This document shows, one piece after another, positions 1 through 10,942 of a DNA stretch of 64,000 nucleotides. Positions within the stretch are counted from its first letter, which is position 1. Each line of letters opens with the position of its first letter. The notes below the pieces were generated by a model that did no database searches, was not told where the DNA came from, and saw only the letters and a list, made by a program, of their open reading frames with translations. Both the position numbers and the translations under genes were made by a program. Source of the stretch: Dactylorhiza incarnata (taxonomy: Eukaryota > Streptophyta > Magnoliopsida > Asparagales > Orchidaceae); the NCBI GenBank assembly GCA_033032865.1, contig JAWHQI010000201.1, forward strand, positions 4,775,501 through 4,839,500, read 5' to 3'.

Positions 1-726
1 ATCATTGGCCTCCTTCTTGGATTTTAGAGCCAAGGCCTTCTTCTTTAGCTCTGTGTGGTACTCTTCATGTTGAATTTTGAGTTCTACCTCATGGGTTTTT
101 AGATTCCCAATGAGTCTCTCCATTTGTAGTTGCCATAGATCATATGACTCTGATTTGGCTGTCACCTTTGGATTGATTTTTGGTGGGAGGGCTCTGAGAA
201 TCTTCCTCACTAGGTCTCCGTCTAAGAAGGTCTTTCTGAGGATTTTTGAAGCGTTTATGATCTTTGTGAATCTTATGTACATGACGTAAATATCCTCGTC
301 TGGTTCCATGCGGATGTTTTTGTACTACGATTCCAGTTTGAAAATCTTTGAATCCTTCAGTTGTGAATTACCCTCATGAGTAATTTCTAATAAATTCCAT
401 ATATCATATGCAGTCTCACAAGCACAAACATGATTAAATTCAGTTCTATCTAAAGCATAAAATAATACGTTCATTGCTTTAGCATTATTTTTACATTTAA
501 GTTCATCTTGATCATCCCACTTATCTTTGGGTTTTTCAAGAGTTGCTTCTCCTACTACAACTGTAGGATGAGAATATCATTGTTCCATCATTGCCCAAAC
601 TTCTATATCTAACTTCATTAGAAAACACTGCATCCTAGTTCTCCAATAGTTATAATCGGACTCGGTAAATACTGGTGGTCTACTAATTTCCGGCCCCTCG
701 TAGAAAGCGAGATCATGGTGCACCAT
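1..726 (-). pseudogene. gag: A-family copia gag, 5' part (left palindrome arm)
   Basis: Reading leftwards from the ATG at 726, this encodes the N-terminal Gag domain of a Sirevirus (start MVHHDLAFYEG, then a DYNYW motif and a KAMNVLFYALDRTEF stretch). The frame is stopped early, after WAMMEQ, and again later, so it is dead. It is the mirror image of 6014-6739 and leaves the window at base 1. Whether the rest of an A element lies to the left cannot be seen; the inverted duplication predicts that it does. Confidence 0.85.
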
Positions 727-997
727 TATTTCTGGTGGTGAAACCGTTTTGGAATAAAGATTTTAGAAATATTTATAATTATAAAGAAAACTTTTGATAT
801 TTTCTAAGAAAGAGATTAGATCAAAAGTAAATTGCTGGAATAGAAAACCAAATCAATTTTATTGAACAAATAGTGACATGATTATTATTGATAAAATTGA
901 TTACAAAACAAGATTTCTATAATGCTAGAAATCAAGGCGTGAATATGAAAAATTCCTTTTGTTTTCTATACTGACTCTTTTCCCTAAGAACTGATTG
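727..997 (-). repeat. A-family U5 remnant and leader
   Basis: This matches the last quarter of the A 3' LTR near 15340-15560 (the TTCATATTCA, CTAGCATT and CTTTCTTAGAAAATATC blocks) in reverse orientation. The canonical LTR end is degraded and no clean primer site remains before the gag ATG. Element D is inserted at its outer edge, at 998, with GATTG (993-997) as the likely target duplication. Confidence 0.75.
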
Positions 998-1184
998 TGT
1001 TGGGAAAAACACCCTTGTGATTTATCTTACATATAATCGTAAAGTGATTTCGTAATCTAGGATGTATTACCCATGTTGTATAGAAAGGGTAAAGGGGTAA
1101 CTAGATGTCCTAGGATATCACACTTACACTAGAGTGTCAAGACTAGTTCAAATTAAGCACAAAAATTCAGATGAGTTAAATTGC

Positions 1185-1560
1185 GTCGAATAGAAGTCGG
1201 TGCAACTTCGACTAGAAGTCAAAGCAACTTTGAATACAAGTAGATGTAACTTGGACTGAATTCTAAGTATAGTTGAAGTCATCACAACATCGAGATGTAC
1301 TCAACGCATAAGATGGAGCTTGTCAAAGCAATATCAGAAGTCGACGCAACTTCGACTAGAATTTGATGAAGAAGATGAAGTTCAAAGTCCAAGTCTTCAA
1401 CTCGATGGATACGTCGATATGTATTAGACGCAACGTAGACATCTGAGTTTAGTCAGAGATAAGAAGGATTTTGAATCTGCTTCTATAAGAACTCAGAGGT
1501 ACGTCGATTAGAAGTGAGATGAATTCGACACTACGTCGAATACTGCCATAAATGGAATAT
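1185..1560 (+). repeat. D-family U3 dyad array (TCGACG words)
   Basis: Degenerate repeats of about 30-60 bases are built on CGTCGAATA, TCGACGCAA and ACTTCGACTAGAAGTC, many of them self-complementary. They lie just upstream of the TATA box. The same vocabulary recurs in LTRs I and J and inside D gag at 52290-52530. Confidence 0.8.
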
Positions 1561-1812
1561 TTTTTGCTGTCTTTTCTGATGCTTTTCTAGAAGGTGTCCA
1601 AAGATATAAATCAAATTCTAACGGCTCGATTATTGCCAAAATTGGAATGAAGTACTCCAGAGAGACAACAAGGCCTTTCTTGGAAGATATTCAAATCAGA
1701 TTAATTGGTTTTGAAACAGAAATAAAAAGAAATACATATTGTCCAATGGATATTCCTTCTGAGGACAGAACAAAAGAGGAAACAAATAAATGACACTATT
1801 CGACAGAGAAGA

Positions 1813-1821
1813 TATATATAG
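1813..1821 (+). promoter_or_regulatory. TATA box of D LTR
   Basis: TATATATAG stands downstream of the dyad array and about 370 bases before the U5 hairpin array, the position expected for the U3/R promoter. Transcription would start near 1845. The box is predicted from sequence only. Confidence 0.6.
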
Positions 1822-2185
1822 AGGAAGGAAGACAAATAACATTCAAACAATTATATTCAGTCTTCTTCTTCCTTCTCCAGAAGCCCTAATAAAGGAAAAG
1901 AGAACATCTCTATACAGGAAATAAAAACAGAGCTACTGCTTCTCTCTTACAGCATGAAGCCATCAAGAGTACAAAGATTATCAGAATCACAAGCAAAACA
2001 ACTCTTGCATTCTTCTATACCTCAAGCAAGAGTTAATCTTATACAGATCCTGAAGAACAACAAGTGACAGTATCTTGAGTGATAGCTGAAGAAGGATTCA
2101 AATAAAAAAATCCTATTATTTCTACCTCTTCTTCGTTATTCTCATTTCTCATATTGTAACTGAGTAAAGAGTCCTAAGAATCCCT

Positions 2186-2340
2186 CTCCAAAGAATTCAA
2201 TTGGTTCTAAGAGTCTCCTTATCAAAAGACTCAGTGGTTCTAAGAGTCTCCTAATCAAAAAACTCAGTGAGTGGTTATAAGCTTATCAAAAGACTTAGTG
2301 GTTCTAAGAGTCTACTTATCAAAAGACTCGGGCACATATA
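2186..2340 (+). repeat. Hairpin-forming direct repeats in D U5
   Basis: About four tandem copies of GGTTCTAAGAGTCTCC followed by TTATCAAAAGACTCAG. In each, GAGTCT and AGACTC can pair as a stem of about six bases around a loop of about ten. The array is downstream of the TATA box, so it would lie in the RNA leader. It is conserved in LTR I (reverse, about 19975-20135) and LTR J (about 23285-23385). Confidence 0.75.
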
Positions 2341-2599
2341 GTGCATTCCCACTAAGGAGTTAGAAGAGTGGAGTACCCACATTGTGGGGAACCACTATAA
2401 AACTTGTCTCATCTGTGTCAAGATTTTCTGTGATGTCCCATTTATTATTTCTGCAATCTGTGTTTTTTTTATTCTGGATTGGATTTGCTGATTGCATACT
2501 TGTTAGAAGTTTTATTGTATGTTCATATTTAGGGTAAAAGTTTTAAATATCTATTCACCCCCTCTAGAGAATAGTCATAGGTTACACTGTGCACTTTCA

Positions 2600-2613
2600 A
2601 TTAGTATCAGAGG
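2600..2613 (+). other. Primer binding site of D
   Basis: ATTAGTATCAGAGG directly follows the LTR end CA. It corresponds to the usual plant copia site ATTGGTATCAGAGC, complementary to the 3' end of initiator tRNA-Met, with a mutation in the first GG. Confidence 0.8.
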
Positions 2614-2695
2614 TAGGATGATCATAATAATGCTAACACCTTGATCAAAAGATCTCCTCACTCATATTTTAATATTCTAAAATTATTTTTAGAAA

Positions 2696-2780
2696 ATGAG
2701 TTCTAAGTACTATGCATCAACAAGATCTATCACCAGTGTGTAACCTTAACAAGTTTACACTCTGGAAGGCCAGAATAAAG
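2696..2780 (+). pseudogene. gag: D gag start, interrupted by F
   Basis: The ATG at 2696 opens MSSKYYASTRS, with a stop or frameshift near residue 16; the reading then becomes NKFTLWKARIK, the typical copia Gag N-terminus. At 2780 it is cut by element F. Joining 2780 to 50686 gives an uninterrupted continuation (LYMNSIDEDIFDA), which proves that the two parts belong together. TAAAG at 2776-2780 and 50681-50685 is the target duplication. Confidence 0.9.
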
Positions 2781-3376
2781 TGTTGGGAATCTTGCCCACA
2801 TGATTCCTGATTTGAAGAAGTCACCAAGTCAAGAAAACTTTAGTTTGTATTTGATCACTTCTCTAGCTCATAATCTCAGGAAGTTAAGGAATGTCGTCAA
2901 GAAGAATAGGAGATGTCATCGACAATGTATGCTTGTCGTCAAGATGATGAGCAAAGCAAATGCAGAGACTTGGCGAGTTCGTTGAATGAAGAATGCAGTT
3001 CGTCGAACGCAGAATGAAGTTCGTCGAACGAAGAATGAAGTTCGTCGAACGCAGAGACGAGACAAAGAATGAAGTTCGTCAGACGCAGAATGCTATTCGT
3101 CGAACGTAGAATGCAGTTCGTCGAACGTTGAAACCTCTTTGCAGATCGACGGTATCCGCTGAGAAGAGAAAGCCATCTCAGCCCAACCGCTGAGACAAAT
3201 TCAAAGGAAGGGATGTCGTCGAGAAGATGCAATATCGTCGACATCAACAAAGTAGCCTTGTCGTCGAGAAGTCTGAAGAAGGATAGCTGAAGACAAGCAG
3301 TTGCCTAAGTATAATCTGTCGACATGATATCGCTCAGGTCATCGAAAGAACAAAGTGATTACGACAGATTATACAA
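2781..3376 (+). mobile_element. F 5' LTR, first ~596 bases
   Basis: Matches the start of the F 3' LTR at 48851 until the palindrome spacer. It carries an array of TTCGTCGAACG words (about 2980-3130) and one copy at 3176-3196 of the dyad typical of B (TCTCAGCCC...CGCTGAGAC). It then turns into its own inverted copy. Confidence 0.9.
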
Positions 3377-3377
3377 G

Positions 3378-3959
3378 GTAATCACTTTGTTCTTTCGATG
3401 ACCTGAGCGATATCATGTCGACAGATTATACTTAGGCAACTGCTTGTCTTCAGCTATCCTTCTTCAGACTTCTCGATGACAAGGCTACTTTGTTGATGTC
3501 GACGATATTGCATCTTCTCGACGACATCCCTTCCTTTGAATTTGTCTCAGCGGTTGGGCTGAGATGGCTTTCTCTTCTCAGCGGATACCGTCGATCTGCA
3601 AAGAGGTTTCAACGTTCGATGAACTGCATTCTACGTTCGACGAATAGCATTCTGCGTCTGACGAACTTCATTCTTTGTCTCGTCTCTGCGTTCGACGAAC
3701 TTCATTCTTCGTTCGACGAACTTCATTCTGCGTTCGACGAACTGCATTCTTCATTCAACGAACTCGCCAAGTCTCTGCATTTGCTTTGCTCATCATCTTG
3801 ACGACAAGCATACATTGTCGATGACATCTCCTATTCTTCTTGACGACATTCCTTAACTTCCTGAGATTATGAGCTAGAGAAGTGATCAAATACAAACTAA
3901 AGTTTTCTTGACTTGGTGACTTCTTCAAATCAGGAATCATGTGGGCAAGATTCCCAACA
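3378..3959 (-). mobile_element. Inverted copy of F LTR start (right arm)
   Basis: Reverse complement of 2781-3362, ending with CCCAACA at 3959 and followed by CTTTA, the mirrored target duplication. It contains both mismatches found in the palindrome, each a CG-to-TG change on this arm. Confidence 0.92.
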
Positions 3960-5742
3960 CTTTATTCTGGCCTTCCAGAGTGTAAACTTGTTAAGGTTAC
4001 ACACTGGTGATAGATCTTGTTGATGCATAGTACTTAGAACTCATTTTCTAAAAATAATTTTAGAATATTAAAATATGAGTGAGGAGATCTTTTGATCAAG
4101 GTGTTAGCATTATTATGATCATCCTACCTCTGATACTAATTGAAAGTGCACAGTGTAACCTATGACTATTCTCTAGAGGGGGTGAATAGATATTTAAAAC
4201 TTTTACCCTAAATATGAACATACAATAAAACTTCTAACAAGTATGCAATCAGCAAATCCAATCCAGAATAAAAAAAACACAGATTGCAGAAATAATAAAT
4301 GGGACATCACAGAAAATCTTGACACAGATGAGACAAGTTTTATAGTGGTTCCCCACAATGTGGGTACTCCACTCTTCTAACTCCTTAGTGGGAATGCACT
4401 ATATGTGCCCGAGTCTTTTGATAAGTAGACTCTTAGAACCACTAAGTCTTTTGATAAGCTTATAACCACTCACTGAGTTTTTTGATTAGGAGACTCTTAG
4501 AACCACTGAGTCTTTTGATAAGGAGACTCTTAGAACCAATTGAATTCTTTGGAGAGGGATTCTTAGGACTCTTTACTCAGTTACAATATGAGAAATGAGA
4601 ATAACGAAGAAGAGGTAGAAATAATAGGATTTTTTTATTTGAATCCTTCTTCAGCTATCACTCAAGATACTGTCACTTGTTGTTCTTCAGGATCTGTATA
4701 AGATTAACTCTTGCTTGAGGTATAGAAGAATGCAAGAGTTGTTTTGCTTGTGATTCTGATAATCTTTGTACTCTTGATGGCTTCATGCTGTAAGAGAGAA
4801 GCAGTAGCTCTGTTTTTATTTCCTGTATAGAGATGTTCTCTTTTCCTTTATTAGGGCTTCTGGAGAAGGAAGAAGAAGACTGAATATAATTGTTTGAATG
4901 TTATTTGTCTTCCTTCCTCTATATATATCTTCTCTGTCGAATAGTGTCATTTATTTGTTTCCTCTTTTGTTCTGTCCTCAGAAGGAATATCCATTGGACA
5001 ATATGTATTTCTTTTTATTTCTGTTTCAAAACCAATTAATCTGATTTGAATATCTTCCAAGAAAGGCCTTGTTGTCTCTCTGGAGTACTTCATTCCAATT
5101 TTGGCAATAATCGAGCCGTTAGAATTTGATTTATATCTTTGGACACCTTCTAGAAAAGCATCAGAAAAGACAGCAAAAAATATTCCATTTATGGCAGTAT
5201 TCGACGTAGTGTCGAATTCATCTCACTTCTAATCGACGTACCTCTGAGTTCTTATAGAAGCAGATTCAAAATCCTTCTTATCTCTGACTAAACTCAGATG
5301 TCTACGTTGCGTCTAATACATATCGACGTATCCATCGAGTTGAAGACTTGGACTTTGAACTTCATCTTCTTCATCAAATTCTAGTCGAAGTTGCGTCGAC
5401 TTCTGATATTGCTTTGACAAGCTCCATCTTATGCGTTGAGTACATCTCGATGTTGTGATGACTTCAACTATACTTAGAATTCAGTCCAAGTTACATCTAC
5501 TTGTATTCAAAGTTGCTTTGACTTCTAGTCGAAGTTGCACCGACTTCTATTCGACGCAATTTAACTCATCTGAATTTTTGTGCTTAATTTGAACTAGTCT
5601 TGACACTCTAGTGTAAGTGTGATATCCTAGGACATCTAGTTACCCCTTTACCCTTTCTATACAACATGGGTAATACATCCTAGATTACGAAATCACTTTA
5701 CGATTATATGTAAGATAAATCACAAGGGTGTTTTTCCCAACA
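3960..5742 (-). mobile_element. Mirrored D gag start, primer site and LTR (right arm)
   Basis: Reading leftwards: D LTR 5742-4141, primer site 4140-4127, gag ATG at 4044, gag cut by the F LTR at 3960. Apparently base-identical to 998-2780 in reverse. No continuation of this D copy exists on this side of the palindrome centre. Confidence 0.9.
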
Positions 5743-6013
5743 CAATCAGTTCTTAGGGAAAAGAGTCAGTATAGAAAACAAAAGGAATTTTTCATATTCA
5801 CGCCTTGATTTCTAGCATTATAGAAATCTTGTTTTGTAATCAATTTTATCAATAATAATCATGTCACTATTTGTTCAATAAAATTGATTTGGTTTTCTAT
5901 TCCAGCAATTTACTTTTGATCTAATCTCTTTCTTAGAAAATATCAAAAGTTTTCTTTATAATTATAAATATTTCTAAAATCTTTATTCCAAAACGGTTTC
6001 ACCACCAGAAATA
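5743..6013 (+). repeat. A U5 remnant and 5' leader (right arm)
   Basis: Mirror of 727-997. It starts with CAATC, the duplicated target of D, and continues with A-family U5 similar to 15340-15560. It leads straight to the gag ATG at 6014. The terminal LTR bases and primer site are not recognisable. Confidence 0.75.
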
Positions 6014-7924
6014 ATGGTGCACCATGATCTCGCTTTCTACGAGGGGCCGGAAATTAGTAGACCACCAGTATTTACCGAGTCCGATTATAACTATTGGAGA
6101 ACTAGGATGCAGTGTTTTCTAATGAAGTTAGATATAGAAGTTTGGGCAATGATGGAACAATGATATTCTCATCCTACAGTTGTAGTAGGAGAAGCAACTC
6201 TTGAAAAACCCAAAGATAAGTGGGATGATCAAGATGAACTTAAATGTAAAAATAATGCTAAAGCAATGAACGTATTATTTTATGCTTTAGATAGAACTGA
6301 ATTTAATCATGTTTGTGCTTGTGAGACTGCATATGATATATGGAATTTATTAGAAATTACTCATGAGGGTAATTCACAACTGAAGGATTCAAAGATTTTC
6401 AAACTGGAATCGTAGTACAAAAACATCCGCATGGAACCAGACGAGGATATTTACGTCATGTACATAAGATTCACAAAGATCATAAACGCTTCAAAAATCC
6501 TCAGAAAGACCTTCTTAGACGGAGACCTAGTGAGGAAGATTCTCAGAGCCCTCCCACCAAAAATCAATCCAAAGGTGACAGCCAAATCAGAGTCATATGA
6601 TCTATGGCAACTACAAATGGAGAGACTCATTGGGAATCTAAAAACCCATGAGGTAGAACTCAAAATTCAACATGAAGAGTACCACACAGAGCTAAAGAAG
6701 AAGGCCTTGGCTCTAAAATCCAAGAAGGAGGCCAATGATGATGAAGATGATTAAGAAGGCCTCTCAGTGAAGAATTTTAAGAAATTCATGAAGAATCTAT
6801 AGTAAAGAAACTCTTTTCAGAAATACATCATTAAAGATGCAAAAAGGAAGTGATCATCCTCTACAAAAGAAAAAGGTAGCGACGTCGATGATGAGTGGCC
6901 AACGCCGGAGTGCTACCACTGCAAAAAGACTGGACACATCCGGATCCAGTGCCAAAATATCTGAAAGAGCGAAATAAAAGGAGGCACAAAGGAAATGAAA
7001 AGAAGAAGGTTCCAAAGGTGGGTACATGGGATGACTCCTCCCCCGAGGAATCAAGTGGATCTTGTTCAAGCGACGATGAAGAGGCAAACATGTGCCTTAA
7101 TGAGCAGGAGCAAAGATCTCACCAATGACGAAAGCAGTGTCCAAAGCGACACTGAGGTACCTTCTCCTACTTATGATGATCTATATGATGAATTTCTTCA
7201 AACTTTCAAATATTTTGAAAAAGGTCTTAAGGATATTGATCTCTTAAAAACTGAAAATAAGATTCTATTAAAATAAAATAAGAAAATAACTAAAGAAATA
7301 AAAGATTTTGGAAAAGAAAAGTTAGATGGCCAAGATAGTAATCTTTCCTTGGCAAAAAATCAAGAACTTGAATAAACTCTCTCTAAGGCTCTCTTGGAAC
7401 GTAAATCTCTTGTAAAAGAATAACGGGACTTAGAGAGAAAGCTAAAAACCTCTCTTCTCCAAATAGAAGATGGAACGAAATCATTTATAAACCGATGTGT
7501 GACGATAGTTACCGAAAACACCTCTTTGAAAGCCTGAATTCATGATCTAAATATGGATATAGAAAATTTTAGTGTTGGCAAAAAATAATTGGACATGATT
7601 TTGGTCAACCAGTGCCATGGTTCTGCAATGTTTGGGCTGGGGTATGGTTCGGGAGGCTACCACCCGACATTAACTCCTAACACTAGCGTTAGCCATATTT
7701 CTTGAAAACAAAATTCTTCTTATAAAAATTCATCTATCATCCCTACTACATCCCTTCCTACCAGCAAGAGTCAACAAAATTCTTGGAGAAAGGTCTCAAC
7801 CACAGAGTCTTGTAGGAAGAAAGAAAATCGCACTTTAAAGAAAATCTGGGCACCTAAGGTTTCCACTTATACTATGGGAGGAACCTCCTGGGTATCCATA
7901 TCTTTACTCCCATCCTCTTTTTAG
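6014..7924 (+). pseudogene. gag: A-family Sirevirus gag, decayed
   Basis: Gag builds the virus-like particle and packages the RNA. The ATG at 6014 opens MVHHDLAFYEG. Recognisable are DYNYW, the capsid-like region around LLEITHEG and LVRKILRALPPK (6430-6750), and a CCHC zinc knuckle CYHCKKTGHIRIQC near 6910-6952. A linker follows that contains TAACACTAGCGTTAG (about 7680), the word also found in the A LTR. Compared with C, the second knuckle has been lost. Several stops and frameshifts make it non-functional. A TAG at 7922-7924 separates it from pol in the same frame. Confidence 0.9.
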
Positions 7925-10900
7925 GTGTGTTGGCAGGCTAAGGATAAGGAAGACATATGGTACTTGGACTCAGGATCCTCCAAGCACATGATGGGTGATA
8001 AAGTAAAGTTCCTTAGCCTCATGATAAAGAATGGAGGTATGGTGACTTTTGGTGATAATGGCAAGGGAAGGATCACAGGCATTGGTATAGTGGGTAATGA
8101 CCCTTTTTCTATTTCAAAAGTTTTATATGTTGAAGGTTTGAAACACAATATAATATCTATTAGTCAATTATGTGATAAATGTTTAAATGTCTTATTTGAA
8201 TCTTCTACAAACATTTGCAAAATTATAAATCTCAAAATAAATGAAGTTCAACTCACCACACCAAGAGCTCATAATGTTTACATGATTGCTTTTCATGATC
8301 TTTCACATTCATCTATCAAATGTATTATTTCAAAAAAAAGATGAAGTGTAGAATTATGACATAGGCGTCTTGGTCACACTAGCACTAAACTTATTTTAAA
8401 ACTAGCCAAAGATAAATTAATTAGATGATTACCTATGCTTAATGGAAATTTATCTTCACTTTGCCTACTTAGCCAAAAAGGAAAATTTTCTAGATCATCT
8501 ATTAAAAGTAAAAAGGAAATTTGTACTACTAGACCCTTACAATTAATTCATATGTATCTTCTTGGTCCAGTAAGCACCGCTAGGTAGAAAATATCTTTAT
8601 GCTATTTTGATGATTTTTGTAGATTTTGTTGGACAATCTTTCTTACTTCAAAATCTGATGTTTTTGTGAATTTTCAAAATTATGTAAACGTATTCAAAAT
8701 GAACTTGATCTAAAAATTCAATGAATTCACTCGGATCATGGAGGAGAATTCGAAAATGAAAAATTTTCCACTTTTTGTAGTGATCTAGGAATTAAGCATA
8801 AATTTTTCGCTCTACGCACTCCACAATAAAATGGTGTTGTGGAGAGAAAAAAATAGAACTTTCAAGAATTAGCACACACATCATGTTATGTTATTAATCG
8901 TGCCATGCTTCGACCCTTCTAAAAATTAACCCCTTATGAATTGTATTTTCAAAAGAAGCATAATGTATCTTATTTTCGTGTATTTAGTTGCAAATGCTTT
9001 TTATTAAACACAAATGATTAATTATGAAAATTTGATGAAAAATGTGTTGAAAGAATTTTTATTAGGTATTCTTCAACTAGTAGAGCCTATAGAGTGCAAA
9101 AGAACTAAAATAGTTGAAGAATCTATTCATATTAGATTTTATGAGCTTGTTTCGTGTGTACAGAAATTTATTCTGGGAAATGAAGAGGAACCCCTCTGCC
9201 TATTAAAGCCTGAGGATGATGAGTCACGAGAAGAGGAGAACAAGAAAGAGGAGAACAAGGAAGAGGAGGAAAAGCAAGAGGAGTATGTGCTTCCTAACAT
9301 GTTAATGTTCACAAAACATCATCCGAGGGAGCTTGTCATTAGAGAGCCATCAAAAGGGGTAACGACTCGCTCTTCCCTGCATGAATCTTTTTCAAACCTT
9401 TGCTTTGTTTCCAAAATCGAACCAAAAAAATAATTCAACCGCATTAAATGATGAATTTCAGTATCTAGCTATGAATGAAGAATTAGAACAATTTGAACAT
9501 TATAAGGTTTGAAAGCTTGTAGAAAGACCATCTAATCACCCGATAGTAGGGGTAAAATGGACTTTCAAAAATAAATTAGATGGTTAATCTAGGATTACAT
9601 GGAACAAAGCTCGCTTGGTAGCACAAGGGTGTTCTCAAATCGAGGGGGTAGATTTTGGTAAAACATTTGCACCTGTTGCTCGCTTAGAATCCGTTAGAAT
9701 TTGTCTTGCCTTATCGAGTTTCAAAAGATTTGAATTGTTTCAAATGGATGTTAAAAGTGCTTTTTAATGGGATTAATAAGGAAGAGGTTTTTGTTCAATC
9801 CCTCGATTTAATAAATGAAAAATTTACAAATCATGTATTCAAACTAGATAAAGCGCTTTATGGTTTAAAACAAGTGCCACATGTTTAGTATTAAAAATTA
9901 ACCTCATTTTTATTAAAGCCAAGTTATGCAATGTGATGAGTCGATAACATACTCTTCATTAAGCATGCTAATAATGATTTGATCATATTACAAATTTATG
10001 TAGATGACATAATATTTGGAGCCACTAATGAAGAATTGTGTAATGAAGTTGTACTAGTAATGCAAAAAAAATTTGAAATGAGCTTGGTAGGAGAACTCAC
10101 ATATTTTCTAGGTTTTCAAATTAAACAAAGAAATGATGGAATATTTGTTAGTCAATCTAAATATGTTCATGAGATGTTGAAAAGATTTGGATTTGAAAAT
10201 TAAAACAAGCCTCTACTCCTATGAGTGCATCTCTAAAATTAGGAAAAGATGAAGCCAGAATCTCTATTGATCAAACATTACATAGAGGAATGATAGGTTC
10301 ATTATTGTATCTAATTGCTTCTAGACCCGATATTATGTTTGTCGTTCACTTATGTGGTAGATTTCAAGCTAATCCTAAAGAATCTCATTTAAAAGCAGTT
10401 AAATGAATCATTAGATATTTGATCGGATTATCTAGTCTAGGCATATGGTATTCTTATAAAGATTCCTTTATATTGCATGGTTATTTCGACTCAGATTATG
10501 CGAGTTGTCACTAGATCGTAAGAGCACACGTGGCACATGTCACTTCTTAGGCCCGTCACTTGTAGCATGGTCGAGTAGGAAACAGGATTTTGTTTCCCTC
10601 TCCACCACTGATGCTGAATATGTCACATTTGGAAGTTGTTGTGCACAAGCCCTTTGAATGAGTCAAACACCAGAAGACTTTGGGGTTCATCTAAATAATA
10701 TTGAATTAAAATGTGATAACAAAAGCGCAATCGATCTAACCAACAATCTCATTCATCATTCAAGGTCTAAACATATAGATGTGCGTCATCACTTCATTAA
10801 GGATCACATTAAGAAAGAACATGTGAGACTTAGTTTCATAGGCACGGAGTCCCACCTTACGGACATCTTTACCAAACCACTCACCGATGTTCGTTTCAGC

Positions 10901-10942
10901 ATGCTTAGGTTAGAATTTGGTATCTTAGATATATCCCATTAA
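7925..10942 (+). pseudogene. pol: A-family copia pol (protease, integrase, RT, RNase H), decayed
   Basis: Order is copia type: protease (DSGSSKHM near 7968), GAG-pre-integrase (RRLGH near 8365), integrase core with many stops (8560-8900), RT with the YVDD box near 10000, and RNase H (TTDAEY near 10605, CDNKSAIDLTNN near 10710, RSKHIDVRHHF near 10770), ending at 10942. Open stretches of 60-140 codons alternate with stops and frameshifts. Best relative in the window is element C, whose reading is much cleaner. It cannot encode a working enzyme. Confidence 0.9.

Larger units (their letters stand above)
998..2599 (+). mobile_element. D-family copia 5' LTR (left arm)
   Basis: The LTR runs from TGTTGGGAAAAACACC to GTGCACTTTCA, 1602 bases. 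It contains, in order, an array of TCGACG/CGTCGA-type dyads (about 1185-1560), a TATA box (1813), a direct-repeat array of potential hairpins (about 2186-2340), the Sirevirus tract CACCCCCTCTAG near 2560, and the end at 2598-2599. A primer site follows directly. The same LTR is mirrored at 4141-5742, and diverged family members lie at 19699-21290 and 22294-23613. Confidence 0.93.
1..6739. repeat. Giant near-perfect palindrome (inverted duplication), centre 3370
   Basis: Base x pairs with base 6740-x along the whole stretch, with no net indel: arms 1-3362 and 3378-6739 around a 15-base spacer. The left arm runs off the window start, so the true length is unknown. I found two mismatches, at 3120/3620 and 3263/3477; in both the right arm has TG where the left has CG. 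Spot checks across the rest showed no others. The arms contain A-family gag and U5, a complete D-family LTR, the D gag start and about 580 bases of F LTR. The centre lies inside the F LTR. Confidence 0.97.

Noticed and set aside
2939..3801. 103-codon frames at 2939-3250 and 3490-3801 and similar frames in the F 3' LTR
   Set aside because: Products of the TTCGTCGAACG repeat array in the F LTR (repeating FDELHS peptide); mirror images of each other in the palindrome.
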